Of a DNA stretch of 64,000 nucleotides, positions 9,442-17,066 are shown one piece after another. This DNA comes from Bryobacterales bacterium (lineage in GTDB: Bacteria; Acidobacteriota; Terriglobia; Bryobacterales; Bryobacteraceae). Under the pieces are notes generated by a model. The model did no database searches. It saw only the letters and a program-made list of their open reading frames with translations, and was not told the DNA's origin. The stretch covers positions 34,967-98,966 of the forward strand of contig JADZCM010000028.1 of assembly GCA_020851555.1 (NCBI GenBank), in the 5' to 3' direction. Each line of letters opens with the position of its first letter. Positions within the stretch are counted from its first letter, which is position 1. The position numbers were made by a program, and so were the translations under genes.

Positions 9442-10629
9442 CTAGGCCCCCCTCCGTCCGCCCGGCTGGCGCGGGGTTCTCGGCCCGCCATGCTCACGGA
9501 AACTGAAGACTACTTCTCTGACGGGAACGCCCCGCACCTCGATCCGGTTGAGGTCCCGCGTCCCTACTCCCAACTCCTCTGCCAGCCGCAGCGTATTGTC
9601 ACAGTTCTCAAAAGGCGGCGTGCCGCGCTCGGCCATGGGGTCGTAACCCATGACCGCCATGGCCACCGCGTCGGTGGTCACGCAATTTGTGCCGGCGACG
9701 AGCACGCCGGGGCTGACGAACCTGGTCGCGTCCTGCCTGGGAAGTTCGGCGTTGGTGATTGTTTCGATGCCATCCAAAATCGCCAGGTGGACGGGAACGG
9801 CCGCCACCAGGTCCGCGATGAATCGCGGGATTCGATACCCGGCCTGGCGGGGGCTCTTCGGATCGATCTCCGACGGCGAACTCGTGGGCGGCTGACGGCT
9901 GCCGTTGTGCCCGATCTCCTGGCGGCCTCCATACGGGACCGGGGCGGGCTCATCCAGCGGGACCTTGTTCCCATAGATCGTCGTCGGCGATATCCCGAAG
10001 CAGTTCTTGATGGAGAGCGTCACCCCGGCCGTGCCATGCTCTTTGATCTTGTTCATCGAAACCAGCACGTCGGACTCCGCATAGGCGGTGCTCAGGTCGT
10101 AGGCCGGAAACAGGTGACCCTGGCGGGGAACGGGAAAGCGCGTGTAAGGCTTGCTTCCCTTGTACGGGAGGTTGGTGTTAATCAGCTCGACAGCCGGAGC
10201 GGCCTTCAGCAGCAGGTCGGGATTCCACCCGGCCTTGAGCATGAACTCCTCCAGTGAGGCGGGCCACACCCAGGCGCCCTCCACCACCCGGATGCGTCTG
10301 GCGCCGGCCTTGTCCATCAGGTGGATGACGGCGCCCACGGTCCTGGGGTGACTCCAAAACGTGCGCCCCTGCGGCAGGTAGTCCAGCCGCGTGGTCTCGA
10401 CGCCCGTCAGGTTGATCTTGATGGTGACGGTTTTGCCCTTCACCAGGCGCCCCAATCCGCCCAGTTGATCGAACATCTTCTCCGTCGCGGACAGGAACTC
10501 GGTTCCGTAGCTCCTGCACCTGGCCACGGCGACCGGGGCGGACGGCGCGGCCGCAAGCGCCCGGGCCGGCCGCGCCAGGCGAAGCCCGGCCAGGCCGGTT
10601 CCGGCCATGAACTCTCGTCGGTTGATCAT
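9442..10629 (-). CDS. DUF362-domain protein with Tat signal
   Basis: DUF362-family protein, a group of uncertain function often linked to iron-sulfur proteins; this one has no ferredoxin cysteine cluster. The start at 10629 (MINRREFMAG) is preferred over 10650 because GGAG lies 5 nt upstream and it places a twin-arginine signal at the N-terminus. Family landmarks include GKTVTIKINLTG, the SHPRTVGAVI region, VSMNKIKEHGTAGVTLSIKN and GTNCVTTDAVAMAVMGYDP. It lies in a leftward run with the ManD-like gene 21 nt downstream and an unknown gene 27 nt upstream. DUF362 proteins often accompany exported sugar-acid enzymes in this phylum, but no reaction can be assigned. Confidence 0.82.
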   Translation of the reverse strand: MINRREFMAGTGLAGLRLARPARALAAAPSAPVAVARCRSYGTEFLSATEKMFDQLGGLGRLVKGKTVTIKINLTGVETTRLDYLPQGRTFWSHPRTVGAVIHLMDKAGARRIRVVEGAWVWPASLEEFMLKAGWNPDLLLKAAPAVELINTNLPYKGSKPYTRFPVPRQGHLFPAYDLSTAYAESDVLVSMNKIKEHGTAGVTLSIKNCFGISPTTIYGNKVPLDEPAPVPYGGRQEIGHNGSRQPPTSSPSEIDPKSPRQAGYRIPRFIADLVAAVPVHLAILDGIETITNAELPRQDATRFVSPGVLVAGTNCVTTDAVAMAVMGYDPMAERGTPPFENCDNTLRLAEELGVGTRDLNRIEVRGVPVREVVFSFREHGGPRTPRQPGGRRGA

Positions 10630-10656
10630 GCGAACTCCATCGAACTCCATTGGTAG

Positions 10657-12138
10657 TCAGACCTCAAACTCCAGTGCGAAATAGGGCTGCGCCGCAGCCT
10701 CCGGAAGATGGTACTCCGCCCCGGCAAACTCGTCGGATGGTTGCGCCTGGAGCGTCACGGGGGCGGCCCCGGCCAGCCAGAGGCGGGCGCTTCGGAATTG
10801 CCGCCAGGTCCAGACCGTCCGCATGGACGACCGCCCTCCTGAATAGCTCAGCCCCTGAAGCACCGCTTTCTTGCCGTCCGGGGAAGCCGCGAATCGCGTG
10901 CAGCCCGAACTGCTGCTGTTGAAGATCTTCATCACATCGTTGCGGTGGCTGAGGAGGAGTTGCGTGTCCACCGAGAACTGCCAGGGATCGGACAGGTCCG
11001 CCTTGGCCACGGCCAGGCGTCCCTTCCCGTAAGCGCTTACGTTGAAGATGGTGTTGAATCCGGCGGTTGCGGGCCGGCCCTGCGTCCCCCACTTCGGCCC
11101 CGTGACGAGCAGGCCGCCTTGCTCGACGAACTCCAGCATCTTCCGGCGCAATGGTGGGGCGGGCGGGGCAGTGTCGGCATATACCAGGGCCCTGAGGTCC
11201 GTGAGCGGCGCGGTGGCGGCTTGCGACTTCCAGATCACTTGATACAGCAGGTCCCGCCGCGCCATCAGGTTCAGAAGCTCGCCGCTGAAATCAAGGTTCT
11301 CTCCGGCGAAATCGGAGATCACGCCGACCCGCCCCAGGGACCGGTACGAAGACCACTCCTGGTGATCCCGGAAGAAGGCCGACGTTCTGGCGATAGCCTG
11401 CCAGGTTTCCAGGGCAGAGGAACTGCCCGCCAGCAGGCCCGCGCGAAGCCCGTCGTCCAGGGAGATGACCCATCGCCCGCCGGGCGCTTCCGAGTCGCAT
11501 ATCGCCATGGAGTAATCCTGCGCCCGCAGGATCCTGCCCTTGCCGGGAGGGTCGAACATGAGCCAGACGGGCGCACGCACCCGGGCTCTCGCCAGTTGAA
11601 CATACCATCCGTTGGAATCCAGCCAGGGCAGGGAAGTCGGGCCGGCGTCCGGATCCTGGCTTCCCGCTCCAGGCTGCAAGCCGGGCCAGACGTTCTCCGT
11701 GACCGGCAACACCACACCTGCGGATTCCCAGGGCGCATTCGAGCGCGGGCCCCAGGGAATCACGGGGAAATCGGATCTGCCGTTGAACCCTTCCACGGCT
11801 ACGGCGGTGAGGCCGGCGGCTCGGGCCGCCGCGATCGCTGCTTCGCGGTTGGCGGCGCCCTCCACCCACCCGACCACGGAGAGGCCGCGCCGCCGCGCCT
11901 CGCCGGCGAGTGGCGCGGTGCTGCGCTGTTGTTCAGCATCCTGCGGCAGCCCCGCCGCCCAGCCGAGGATCAGGCAGTCGACAGGGGAACCTCTCAGCAA
12001 GTCCAGGGCGCCGGGGTTGAGCCACCGTTCGATGACGCTGCGTTCTTCGGCGCTGAGAGCGCCCGTTTTCTCGCGTTTCGCGATTTCCAGGGGGCCGCAC
12101 TGCCAGCGAATCGGAATGGAACCTGCAATGAGCGTCAT
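10657..12138 (-). CDS. Unidentified 493-residue protein
   Basis: I do not recognise this family with confidence. There is no signal peptide or membrane segment, so it should be cytoplasmic. The first 250 residues look like an alpha/beta barrel: repeated strand/helix segments such as VDCLILGWAAGL, GLSVVGWVEGAANREAAIAAARAAGLTAVAVEG (seen as two pieces) and WVISLDDGL. The middle (VGVISDF, LLYQVIWKS, ALVYADT, LEFVEQGGLLVTGPKWG) resembles the flavodoxin-like trimerisation domain of GH42-type glycosidases. The C-terminus is beta-rich. A glycoside-hydrolase-like scaffold is therefore possible, but no catalytic acid pair is evident. It is the first gene of a leftward run with the DUF362 and ManD-like genes. 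No strong ribosome site precedes ATG 12138. Confidence 0.6.
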   Translation of the reverse strand: MTLIAGSIPIRWQCGPLEIAKREKTGALSAEERSVIERWLNPGALDLLRGSPVDCLILGWAAGLPQDAEQQRSTAPLAGEARRRGLSVVGWVEGAANREAAIAAARAAGLTAVAVEGFNGRSDFPVIPWGPRSNAPWESAGVVLPVTENVWPGLQPGAGSQDPDAGPTSLPWLDSNGWYVQLARARVRAPVWLMFDPPGKGRILRAQDYSMAICDSEAPGGRWVISLDDGLRAGLLAGSSSALETWQAIARTSAFFRDHQEWSSYRSLGRVGVISDFAGENLDFSGELLNLMARRDLLYQVIWKSQAATAPLTDLRALVYADTAPPAPPLRRKMLEFVEQGGLLVTGPKWGTQGRPATAGFNTIFNVSAYGKGRLAVAKADLSDPWQFSVDTQLLLSHRNDVMKIFNSSSSGCTRFAASPDGKKAVLQGLSYSGGRSSMRTVWTWRQFRSARLWLAGAAPVTLQAQPSDEFAGAEYHLPEAAAQPYFALEFEV

Positions 12139-12316
12139 GAATGAAGGGACTCCCGTCTATCGAGTCTATGCCAGATCCCGGTGTCAGTACACACGCTACC
12201 CCCGAGGGCAGAGCCACAGGATAGGCTGCCGGGGGGAGCTGGGAAAGCGGCAAGACGCGACACGCGGCGCTTGGCGCAACACGCCGCCACGGGACCAGCC
12301 GGCCGGTGTTCGTAGC

Positions 12317-12345
12317 TTGTAGCCCTTCATCCGCCACCCTATAAT
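12317..12345 (+). promoter_or_regulatory. Sigma70-type promoter giving a leaderless GTG start
   Basis: TTGTAG (12317-12322), a 17-nt spacer and a perfect TATAAT (12340-12345) lie directly before the GTG at 12354. Only 8 nt separate the -10 box from that codon, so transcription should start on or one base before it. No ribosome-binding site would remain in the message. This supports both the GTG start and leaderless translation of the regulator at 12354. Confidence 0.65.
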
Positions 12346-12353
12346 CGGCCTTA

Positions 12354-14390
12354 GTGAGGACCTCGCTTGATTCGGAGCCGGTTCCGTCTCCAGGCGCGGG
12401 GGACCGGCTGGACTCCTGGAAAGAGATCGCCCGGTACCTGAACCGGGACGTCCGGACTGTACAGCGATGGGAGAAGCTCTCCGGTTTGCCGGTCCGCCGG
12501 AGGGTTGACGGAGGGTCGAGGAAAGGTCCGGTTTACGCTTACCGCTCGGAACTTGACGCATGGTTCCTCCGGAACTTCCCGGCGTCGAGAGCGGCGGCCG
12601 GCGGCCCGGCGATCGAGGTCGTGCCGGCGCGGCGGTGGCTGGTCCCGGCGCTTGCCGTGTGCGGCGTGTTGATCGCCGGTCTCGCGCTGTGGCGCTTCTG
12701 GCCCGGGGACCCCGTGCGGCTGCCGCCCAGGGTGGTGCAGTTGACCAACTACCCGGGCGTCGAGCAGCATCCGGCGTTTTCGCCCGATGGCAGACAACTG
12801 GCCTTTTCCTGGAACGGGAAAGAGCAGAATAACTTCGACATCTACACGCGCCTGCTCGATTCGGGCGCTCCGCTGCGGCTGACCACTCACCCGGCGCGGG
12901 ATTGGTGGCCCGCCTGGTCTCCGGACGGGCGTTCCGTGGCTTTCCTGCGTTTGTCGCGGGTGGAGTCATCGGCGGACGCGATCGTGGCGCCGGCGCTGGG
13001 CGGCGCTGAACGCAAGATCGCGGAATGTCCCTTGCTTTCCGACGTAGGCCCTCGGGCGCCGGCGCTGTGTTGGACGGCGGACGGCACGGGCGTGATCCTG
13101 CCGCATAGCGAATCGCCCGGAGCCCCCGCTTCACTGGCTCTCGTGTCCGTGCGGACTTTGGAGAGCCGCCGTCTGACCACGCCCCCCGCGAATTCGGCCG
13201 GTGACTGCTGTCCGGCTCTCTCGCCGGACGGCGGCGCCCTGGCGTTCCTTCGCGCCACCGCCGGAGGCTCCTGGCAGGTTCACCTATTGTCTCTGGATCG
13301 CAATGCCCGGCCGCTGGGTGAGCCCCGGCAGCTTACCCGGGAGAGCGCGGGCGTCCTGACGCCGATGTGGGGAGAGGGCGGGCGTCAGCTTCTATACCTC
13401 TCCAGCCATCAAGGGGCGTGGGTGCTCTGGCGTCTGCTGCGCCCGGGCTTCTCGGGTCCCCGTCCGGTTGCGTCGCTTGCGCCCACCGGCACGGACTGGG
13501 CCGCTTCCCGCTCCGAAAACAGGCTGGCGTTCAGCAGCGGCGCCTCGCACGCCGAGGTGTGGCGCCTGGCGCTGGACGGCAGCCGCCAGGCTTCCAGGCT
13601 GATCTCTTCTTCCGGCGCCCGCATTTTCAATCCGCAGTACTCACCGGACGGCCGGAGGATCGCCTTCATGTCGGCGCGCCCGGAGGGCGTCACCATCTGG
13701 GTCTCGGACAACGAAGGCAACAATCCGCTTCAAGTGGCGCACGCCACGGGCATCTTTGCTGCGCCGGCCCGCTGGTCCCCGGACGGCGCGCAGCTCGTCT
13801 TCGAGTGCGTAGAGGACGGGAACGAAGACATCTGTGCCGCGCCCGCCGGGGGCGGCGCCGTCCGCCGGATCACGAGGAACGCCGCCCAGGACTTGTTTCC
13901 CAGTTGGTCGGGCGACGGGACGTGGATCTACCTGACCTCTGACCGCTCCGGCTCGTTTCAGATCTGGAAGACCCCGGCTGGGGCGGGTGAGGCCGGCGCC
14001 GTGCAGTTGACGCAGGGTGGAGGTTTCGGTGCGGTCGAATCCCCGGACGGCTCCGTGGTGTACTACGCCGGGGGGCGGCGCTCCGGCGCCCTGATGCAGG
14101 CGCCGGTTGCGGGCGGGCATGAAACCCAGGTAGGCTCGATCCGGCTGCTCGGGCGGCCCCAGAGTTTCGCGCTCACGAAACAAGGGGTGTATTATCCGGC
14201 GTCTTCCAATCCCGAGCAATGGTCGGAGGTCTGGCAGTACCCGTTCGCGGCCGGACGGCCCTCGCGGGTTATCCGTCTCGACAAGCGGCTCGCCGGCGGC
14301 CTGAGTGTATCTCCGGACGGGCACTGGCTCCTGTTTTCGGCCTTCCAGGAGCAGTTCGGCGACATCTACATGGTGGAAAACTTCCGCTGA
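12354..14390 (+). CDS. Membrane-anchored HTH regulator with PD40/TolB propeller
   Basis: One-piece membrane regulator. Residues 19-50 form a helix-turn-helix (DSWKEIARYLNRDVRTVQRW), 95-114 a single membrane segment, and the rest an extracytoplasmic beta-propeller with repeated PD40 motifs (PAFSPDGRQLAFSW, PAWSPDGRSVAFLR, PALSPDGGALAFLR, PQYSPDGRRIAFMS, ARWSPDGAQLVFEC, SVSPDGHWLLFSA). The architecture suggests the propeller senses something outside the membrane and signals to the DNA-binding head. This pairing is frequent in Acidobacteriota, but targets are unknown. GTG is chosen because it is the first codon after an excellent promoter (12317-12345). It is convergent with the winged-helix membrane protein at 14418, another regulator with the same topology. 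Confidence 0.85.
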   Translation: MRTSLDSEPVPSPGAGDRLDSWKEIARYLNRDVRTVQRWEKLSGLPVRRRVDGGSRKGPVYAYRSELDAWFLRNFPASRAAAGGPAIEVVPARRWLVPALAVCGVLIAGLALWRFWPGDPVRLPPRVVQLTNYPGVEQHPAFSPDGRQLAFSWNGKEQNNFDIYTRLLDSGAPLRLTTHPARDWWPAWSPDGRSVAFLRLSRVESSADAIVAPALGGAERKIAECPLLSDVGPRAPALCWTADGTGVILPHSESPGAPASLALVSVRTLESRRLTTPPANSAGDCCPALSPDGGALAFLRATAGGSWQVHLLSLDRNARPLGEPRQLTRESAGVLTPMWGEGGRQLLYLSSHQGAWVLWRLLRPGFSGPRPVASLAPTGTDWAASRSENRLAFSSGASHAEVWRLALDGSRQASRLISSSGARIFNPQYSPDGRRIAFMSARPEGVTIWVSDNEGNNPLQVAHATGIFAAPARWSPDGAQLVFECVEDGNEDICAAPAGGGAVRRITRNAAQDLFPSWSGDGTWIYLTSDRSGSFQIWKTPAGAGEAGAVQLTQGGGFGAVESPDGSVVYYAGGRRSGALMQAPVAGGHETQVGSIRLLGRPQSFALTKQGVYYPASSNPEQWSEVWQYPFAAGRPSRVIRLDKRLAGGLSVSPDGHWLLFSAFQEQFGDIYMVENFR

Positions 14391-14417
14391 AGTGCGGCCT
14401 CAACCTGACGGCGGGCG

Positions 14418-15737
14418 CTACTTGCCTGTGGGGGCGGGCGTCCTGCTCGGCTGGATCTCGTGGTGGAGCACGTAGGTGACGTCGGTCGGCACAGCGTCCT
14501 TGTACCTTACTTTGAGCAGTATCTGGTAGTAATCGGGAAGGCTGCCCGTCCGCGTTCGCAGCTTCTTAACGAGGGTGCCGGCCCACACCGGAGAGGTGAA
14601 CGCCCGAACGGCGCCGAGCGTGCCCGGGCTGTGGTTGCTGTTGAAGCTCCTTACCTCGCTCGAACCCAGCGGGCCCGGGGCGTGAGTGACTACCGCGAAA
14701 ACCTCGCCTTCATCCATCCGGCCAGTGGCTGTCTCGTCCGTAATGGACGGGAAGTCGTCGGCCAGCATCGCCGGCTGCCCCGCCTCGGGACGCAGGTTGC
14801 GCACGCCGCGTTCATCCAGCGCCAGCGGCAGATCCGCGGGCAGCCCGCGCAACTGCTCGGCGAAGATCCTGGATGCCCCTACCAGGATCACGTTGTTATC
14901 GGACATCTGCTGCCAGGAAAGCTGGCTGCTGGGCGCGAGCGACACCTGCATGTCGGCAATCGCGAGCAACTTGCCCAGGTGGAAGAGGGAGCTCACCACA
15001 CCGCTGCTGGCGTAACTGTACCGGGGGTAGACGGCCGGCGCTTTCAGCGCCCGGCGGATGGCCTCGATCCTCTGGGACCTCTCCACCTCTTCCCAACTGT
15101 TCAACGCGGGATCCCTGTAAAATCCGGCGCCGGGCAGCGCCACAAAAAGGGGCGCGGAGGCCGACACGAGCACGGGCCGGGTGGAGGTCAGGAAGGGTTG
15201 CCACAGCGCCTCCAGTTCCGGGGTCCAGGCCTTGCGGAACGAGACGTTGGCCCGGCGCTCACGCCACAACTGGACGCTGGCCAACGCAGCCCAGACCAGC
15301 GACAACGCCAGCGCCGCCCCCAGCCAGACCGCCAGACGGTGTTTTCCGGATGCCTGGAGGTCTCTCGTGCCGAGTTCGGAATCGCCGTTTCGCTGTTCCG
15401 CCTCGTCCTTCAGCCGCCAGGCCAGCTTGAAGCGCCCCTTGGGAAGATCCAGCACGACGGGATCTTCCCTCCCCTCCTCGCGGTAGTACTCCGCGAGTTT
15501 CTGGCGGAGGCGCCCGACCTGTATGCGGACGACGGAATCCTGCCGGGGGTCGTAGGTAGCCGGTTTGCCCAGGGCGTCGATTCCGACCGTGTACTCCTTA
15601 AGCTGGTCGGCCTTGCCGGAAAGAGACTGGTCGGCCAGGAAACGCAGCAACCGCCTGAGCGTTTCCGCATTGCGGAAGGCCTCGCTTTGTAGAATCCGCT
15701 CCACCTGGGCGGGTACGGCGCCTTCCCTGACAGCCAT
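14418..15737 (-). CDS. CadC-like winged-helix membrane regulator
   Basis: Predicted DNA-binding protein with one membrane span. Residues about 10-108 match the acidobacterial winged-helix N-domain (FRNAETLRRLLRFL, LKEYTVGIDALGKP, YDPRQDSVVRIQVGRLRQKL, LPKGRFKLAW), and 135-156 is the membrane segment. The extracytoplasmic part (about 160-440) resembles no family I can name; it contains KAWTPELEALWQPFL, WQQMSDNNVILVG and LPDYYQILLKVRYKD. I use ATG 15737 rather than the TTG at 15785 because a TATAAT lies 9 nt upstream. A tandem GGCGAC motif at 15824-15844 could be its own operator. Being membrane-bound with a cytosolic wing, it parallels CadC/ToxR; the ligand is unknown. Confidence 0.75.
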   Translation of the reverse strand: MAVREGAVPAQVERILQSEAFRNAETLRRLLRFLADQSLSGKADQLKEYTVGIDALGKPATYDPRQDSVVRIQVGRLRQKLAEYYREEGREDPVVLDLPKGRFKLAWRLKDEAEQRNGDSELGTRDLQASGKHRLAVWLGAALALSLVWAALASVQLWRERRANVSFRKAWTPELEALWQPFLTSTRPVLVSASAPLFVALPGAGFYRDPALNSWEEVERSQRIEAIRRALKAPAVYPRYSYASSGVVSSLFHLGKLLAIADMQVSLAPSSQLSWQQMSDNNVILVGASRIFAEQLRGLPADLPLALDERGVRNLRPEAGQPAMLADDFPSITDETATGRMDEGEVFAVVTHAPGPLGSSEVRSFNSNHSPGTLGAVRAFTSPVWAGTLVKKLRTRTGSLPDYYQILLKVRYKDAVPTDVTYVLHHEIQPSRTPAPTGK

Positions 15738-15746
15738 CTGTGTCGG

Positions 15747-15752
15747 ATTATA
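15747..15752 (-). promoter_or_regulatory. -10 box placing transcription start next to ATG 15737
   Basis: On the minus strand a perfect TATAAT occupies 15752-15747 and is followed by CCGACACAG and then the ATG at 15737. Transcription would begin 0-3 nt before the codon, leaving no ribosome site. I could not find a good -35 hexamer at normal spacing, which fits a promoter that needs an activator. The tandem motif at 15824-15844 begins about 70 nt upstream. Confidence 0.5.
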
Positions 15753-15823
15753 CCATTGCCGCCGGCGCGGCCCGCGATGCGGCAACGTGCCGCGTTTTCT
15801 TATGGATATCCAGAGGGCACGCC

Positions 15824-15844
15824 TGTCGCCGGTGAGTCGCCGGC
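15824..15844 (-). promoter_or_regulatory. Tandem GGCGAC motif, possible winged-helix operator (copy 2)
   Basis: Read on the minus strand this is two GGCGAC half-sites with starts 11 bp apart, separated by TCACC and followed by A. It matches the copy at 2110-2129 over 19 bp except that both half-sites carry C instead of T at the same place. That paired change argues for a direct-repeat site recognised by a tandem dimer. It lies upstream of the winged-helix gene at 15737, which suggests autoregulation. Confidence 0.5.
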
Positions 15845-15932
15845 ATGCAATGTCCCTGCCAGCGCATGAACCCTGACCTGCACCAACTGCAACTCGTCCG
15901 CGGCGGCAGCCGGCGTCGAGACACCGCGAAGG

Positions 15933-16448
15933 TCAACGGTCCGCGGGCGCGCGCGAGGAGTACCTATCCCAGTGAAGGACGTCCGGGAGCGCTCTTTTTT
16001 CCTTTCCCCCCGTTTCGGCAGGGTAACCCATGGCGACCATCGAGATCAGCCGGTAGCCCTCGGGGGCGCCCAGGAGGCCGCAGATCTCCCGGGCATAGGG
16101 TTTCTTGTCACCCGCGACCCAGCAGGAGCCCAGTTCATGCGCCCTTGCGGCGAGCAACAGGTTCTCTGTGGCCGCACACCCGTCCTCAAGGTAGTACTTC
16201 GAATCCCGGCACAGGACAACGATGCAGACCGGGGCGTCTGCGATGAACCTGCCGAAATCGGCCAGATTCGCCAGTTTGCGCCGCAGTTCGCCGTCCGTGA
16301 CCGCGACGAACTCCCAGGGCTGCGCATTATTCGCCGAAGCCGCCAGCCTCCCGCAGTCCACCACATCCTCGATGATCTCGCGGGGAACGGGGCGGGCAAG
16401 GTAGCTGCGCACGCTCCGGCGCGTTTTCAATGCTACGATTGCGTCCAT
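15933..16448 (-). CDS. Nitroreductase-family flavoprotein
   Basis: FMN-dependent oxidoreductase of the nitroreductase family. The N-terminal signature KTRRSVRSY (residues 8-16) begins the FMN-binding arm, followed by AASANNAQPWEFVAVTD, the usual SxxNxQPW contact region. ENLLLAARAHELGSCWV and the C-terminal GYPAE complete the fold. At 171 residues it is a compact member. GGAGG lies 8 nt before the ATG. Such proteins reduce quinones, nitro compounds or enones with NAD(P)H; the natural substrate cannot be told. It is divergent from the PilZ gene across about 200 nt that hold a spaced GTTAAC pair. Confidence 0.88.
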   Translation of the reverse strand: MDAIVALKTRRSVRSYLARPVPREIIEDVVDCGRLAASANNAQPWEFVAVTDGELRRKLANLADFGRFIADAPVCIVVLCRDSKYYLEDGCAATENLLLAARAHELGSCWVAGDKKPYAREICGLLGAPEGYRLISMVAMGYPAETGGKEKRALPDVLHWDRYSSRAPADR

Positions 16449-16531
16449 AATTAGGACCTCCAGATCCCATTAAACCGTAAATCGCCCACTCCCTTCACGG
16501 GTGCTCCTGCCGTAGGACTCTCATATCCGAA

Positions 16532-16566
16532 GTTAACATTCCCGGTGACCCGGCCGGCCTGTTAAC
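16532..16566. repeat. Spaced GTTAAC inverted repeat, possible operator
   Basis: GTTAACA (16532-16538) and TGTTAAC (16560-16566) form an inverted repeat with 21 nt between the arms, in the divergent gap between the nitroreductase and PilZ genes. The core hexamer is itself palindromic. Two such sites about 2.7 turns apart could bind a dimeric repressor and control either gene. A chance occurrence in this GC-rich context is less likely than usual because the arms are AT-rich. Confidence 0.35.
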
Positions 16567-16646
16567 CAAGGATAGCTGTGTACTGTGAGCGCGTACCGGC
16601 CTAAATTGTTACTTGTAAATTGCATAAGTCCCGCTATGCTATAGTC

Positions 16647-17057
16647 ATGCGGCGTAAAACCCGGAAAGCCGAACCTGCCGGCATGGAGCGGCGGCAGGCG
16701 GCGCGGCACGCGGTCGAGCGTCCGTGCCAGCTTGAGCCGAAAGCTCCTTTAGCGGAGCAACTGAGCGGGGTTACCACCAACGTCAGCCGCTCCGGAATGC
16801 TGGTCCGCTTCCCCGGCCTGGCTGAAGCGGGATGGCTGCCTGGAATCGGCGAGCAGGTCCGGGTGGTGCTCGATCTTCCGCCCAGCGCCAGTTACGCACC
16901 AAGGTCCCTGGAGTGCGTTGCGCGAGTGGTGCGTACCGAGGGTCCGGCAGAGGAGACGCCCGCTCTGGCTCTCGAAGTGAGCCGGATGCACATACGCGAA
17001 AAAGAGAAGAAAAAGGGAGACAGAAGGTCTCGTGACAAAACCTGCCGGGTTCAGTAG
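16647..17057 (+). CDS. PilZ-domain c-di-GMP-binding protein
   Basis: Small PilZ protein that should bind cyclic di-GMP and pass the signal to a partner. Both binding motifs are present: RQAAR (RxxxR) near the N-terminus and NVSRSGM (NxSxxG) about 30 residues later. The C-terminus is very basic and charged. The start is uncertain: ATG 16647 is preferred, TTG 16620 and ATG 16683 are alternatives. TTGTAA at 16613-16618, 16 nt, then TATGCT at 16635-16640 would start transcription at or beside ATG 16647, though TATAGT at 16640-16645 muddies this. Its stop overlaps the AGGAGG of the GGDEF/EAL gene, so receptor and enzyme are made together. Confidence 0.8.
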   Translation: MRRKTRKAEPAGMERRQAARHAVERPCQLEPKAPLAEQLSGVTTNVSRSGMLVRFPGLAEAGWLPGIGEQVRVVLDLPPSASYAPRSLECVARVVRTEGPAEETPALALEVSRMHIREKEKKKGDRRSRDKTCRVQ

Positions 17058-17066
17058 GAGGGCGCC

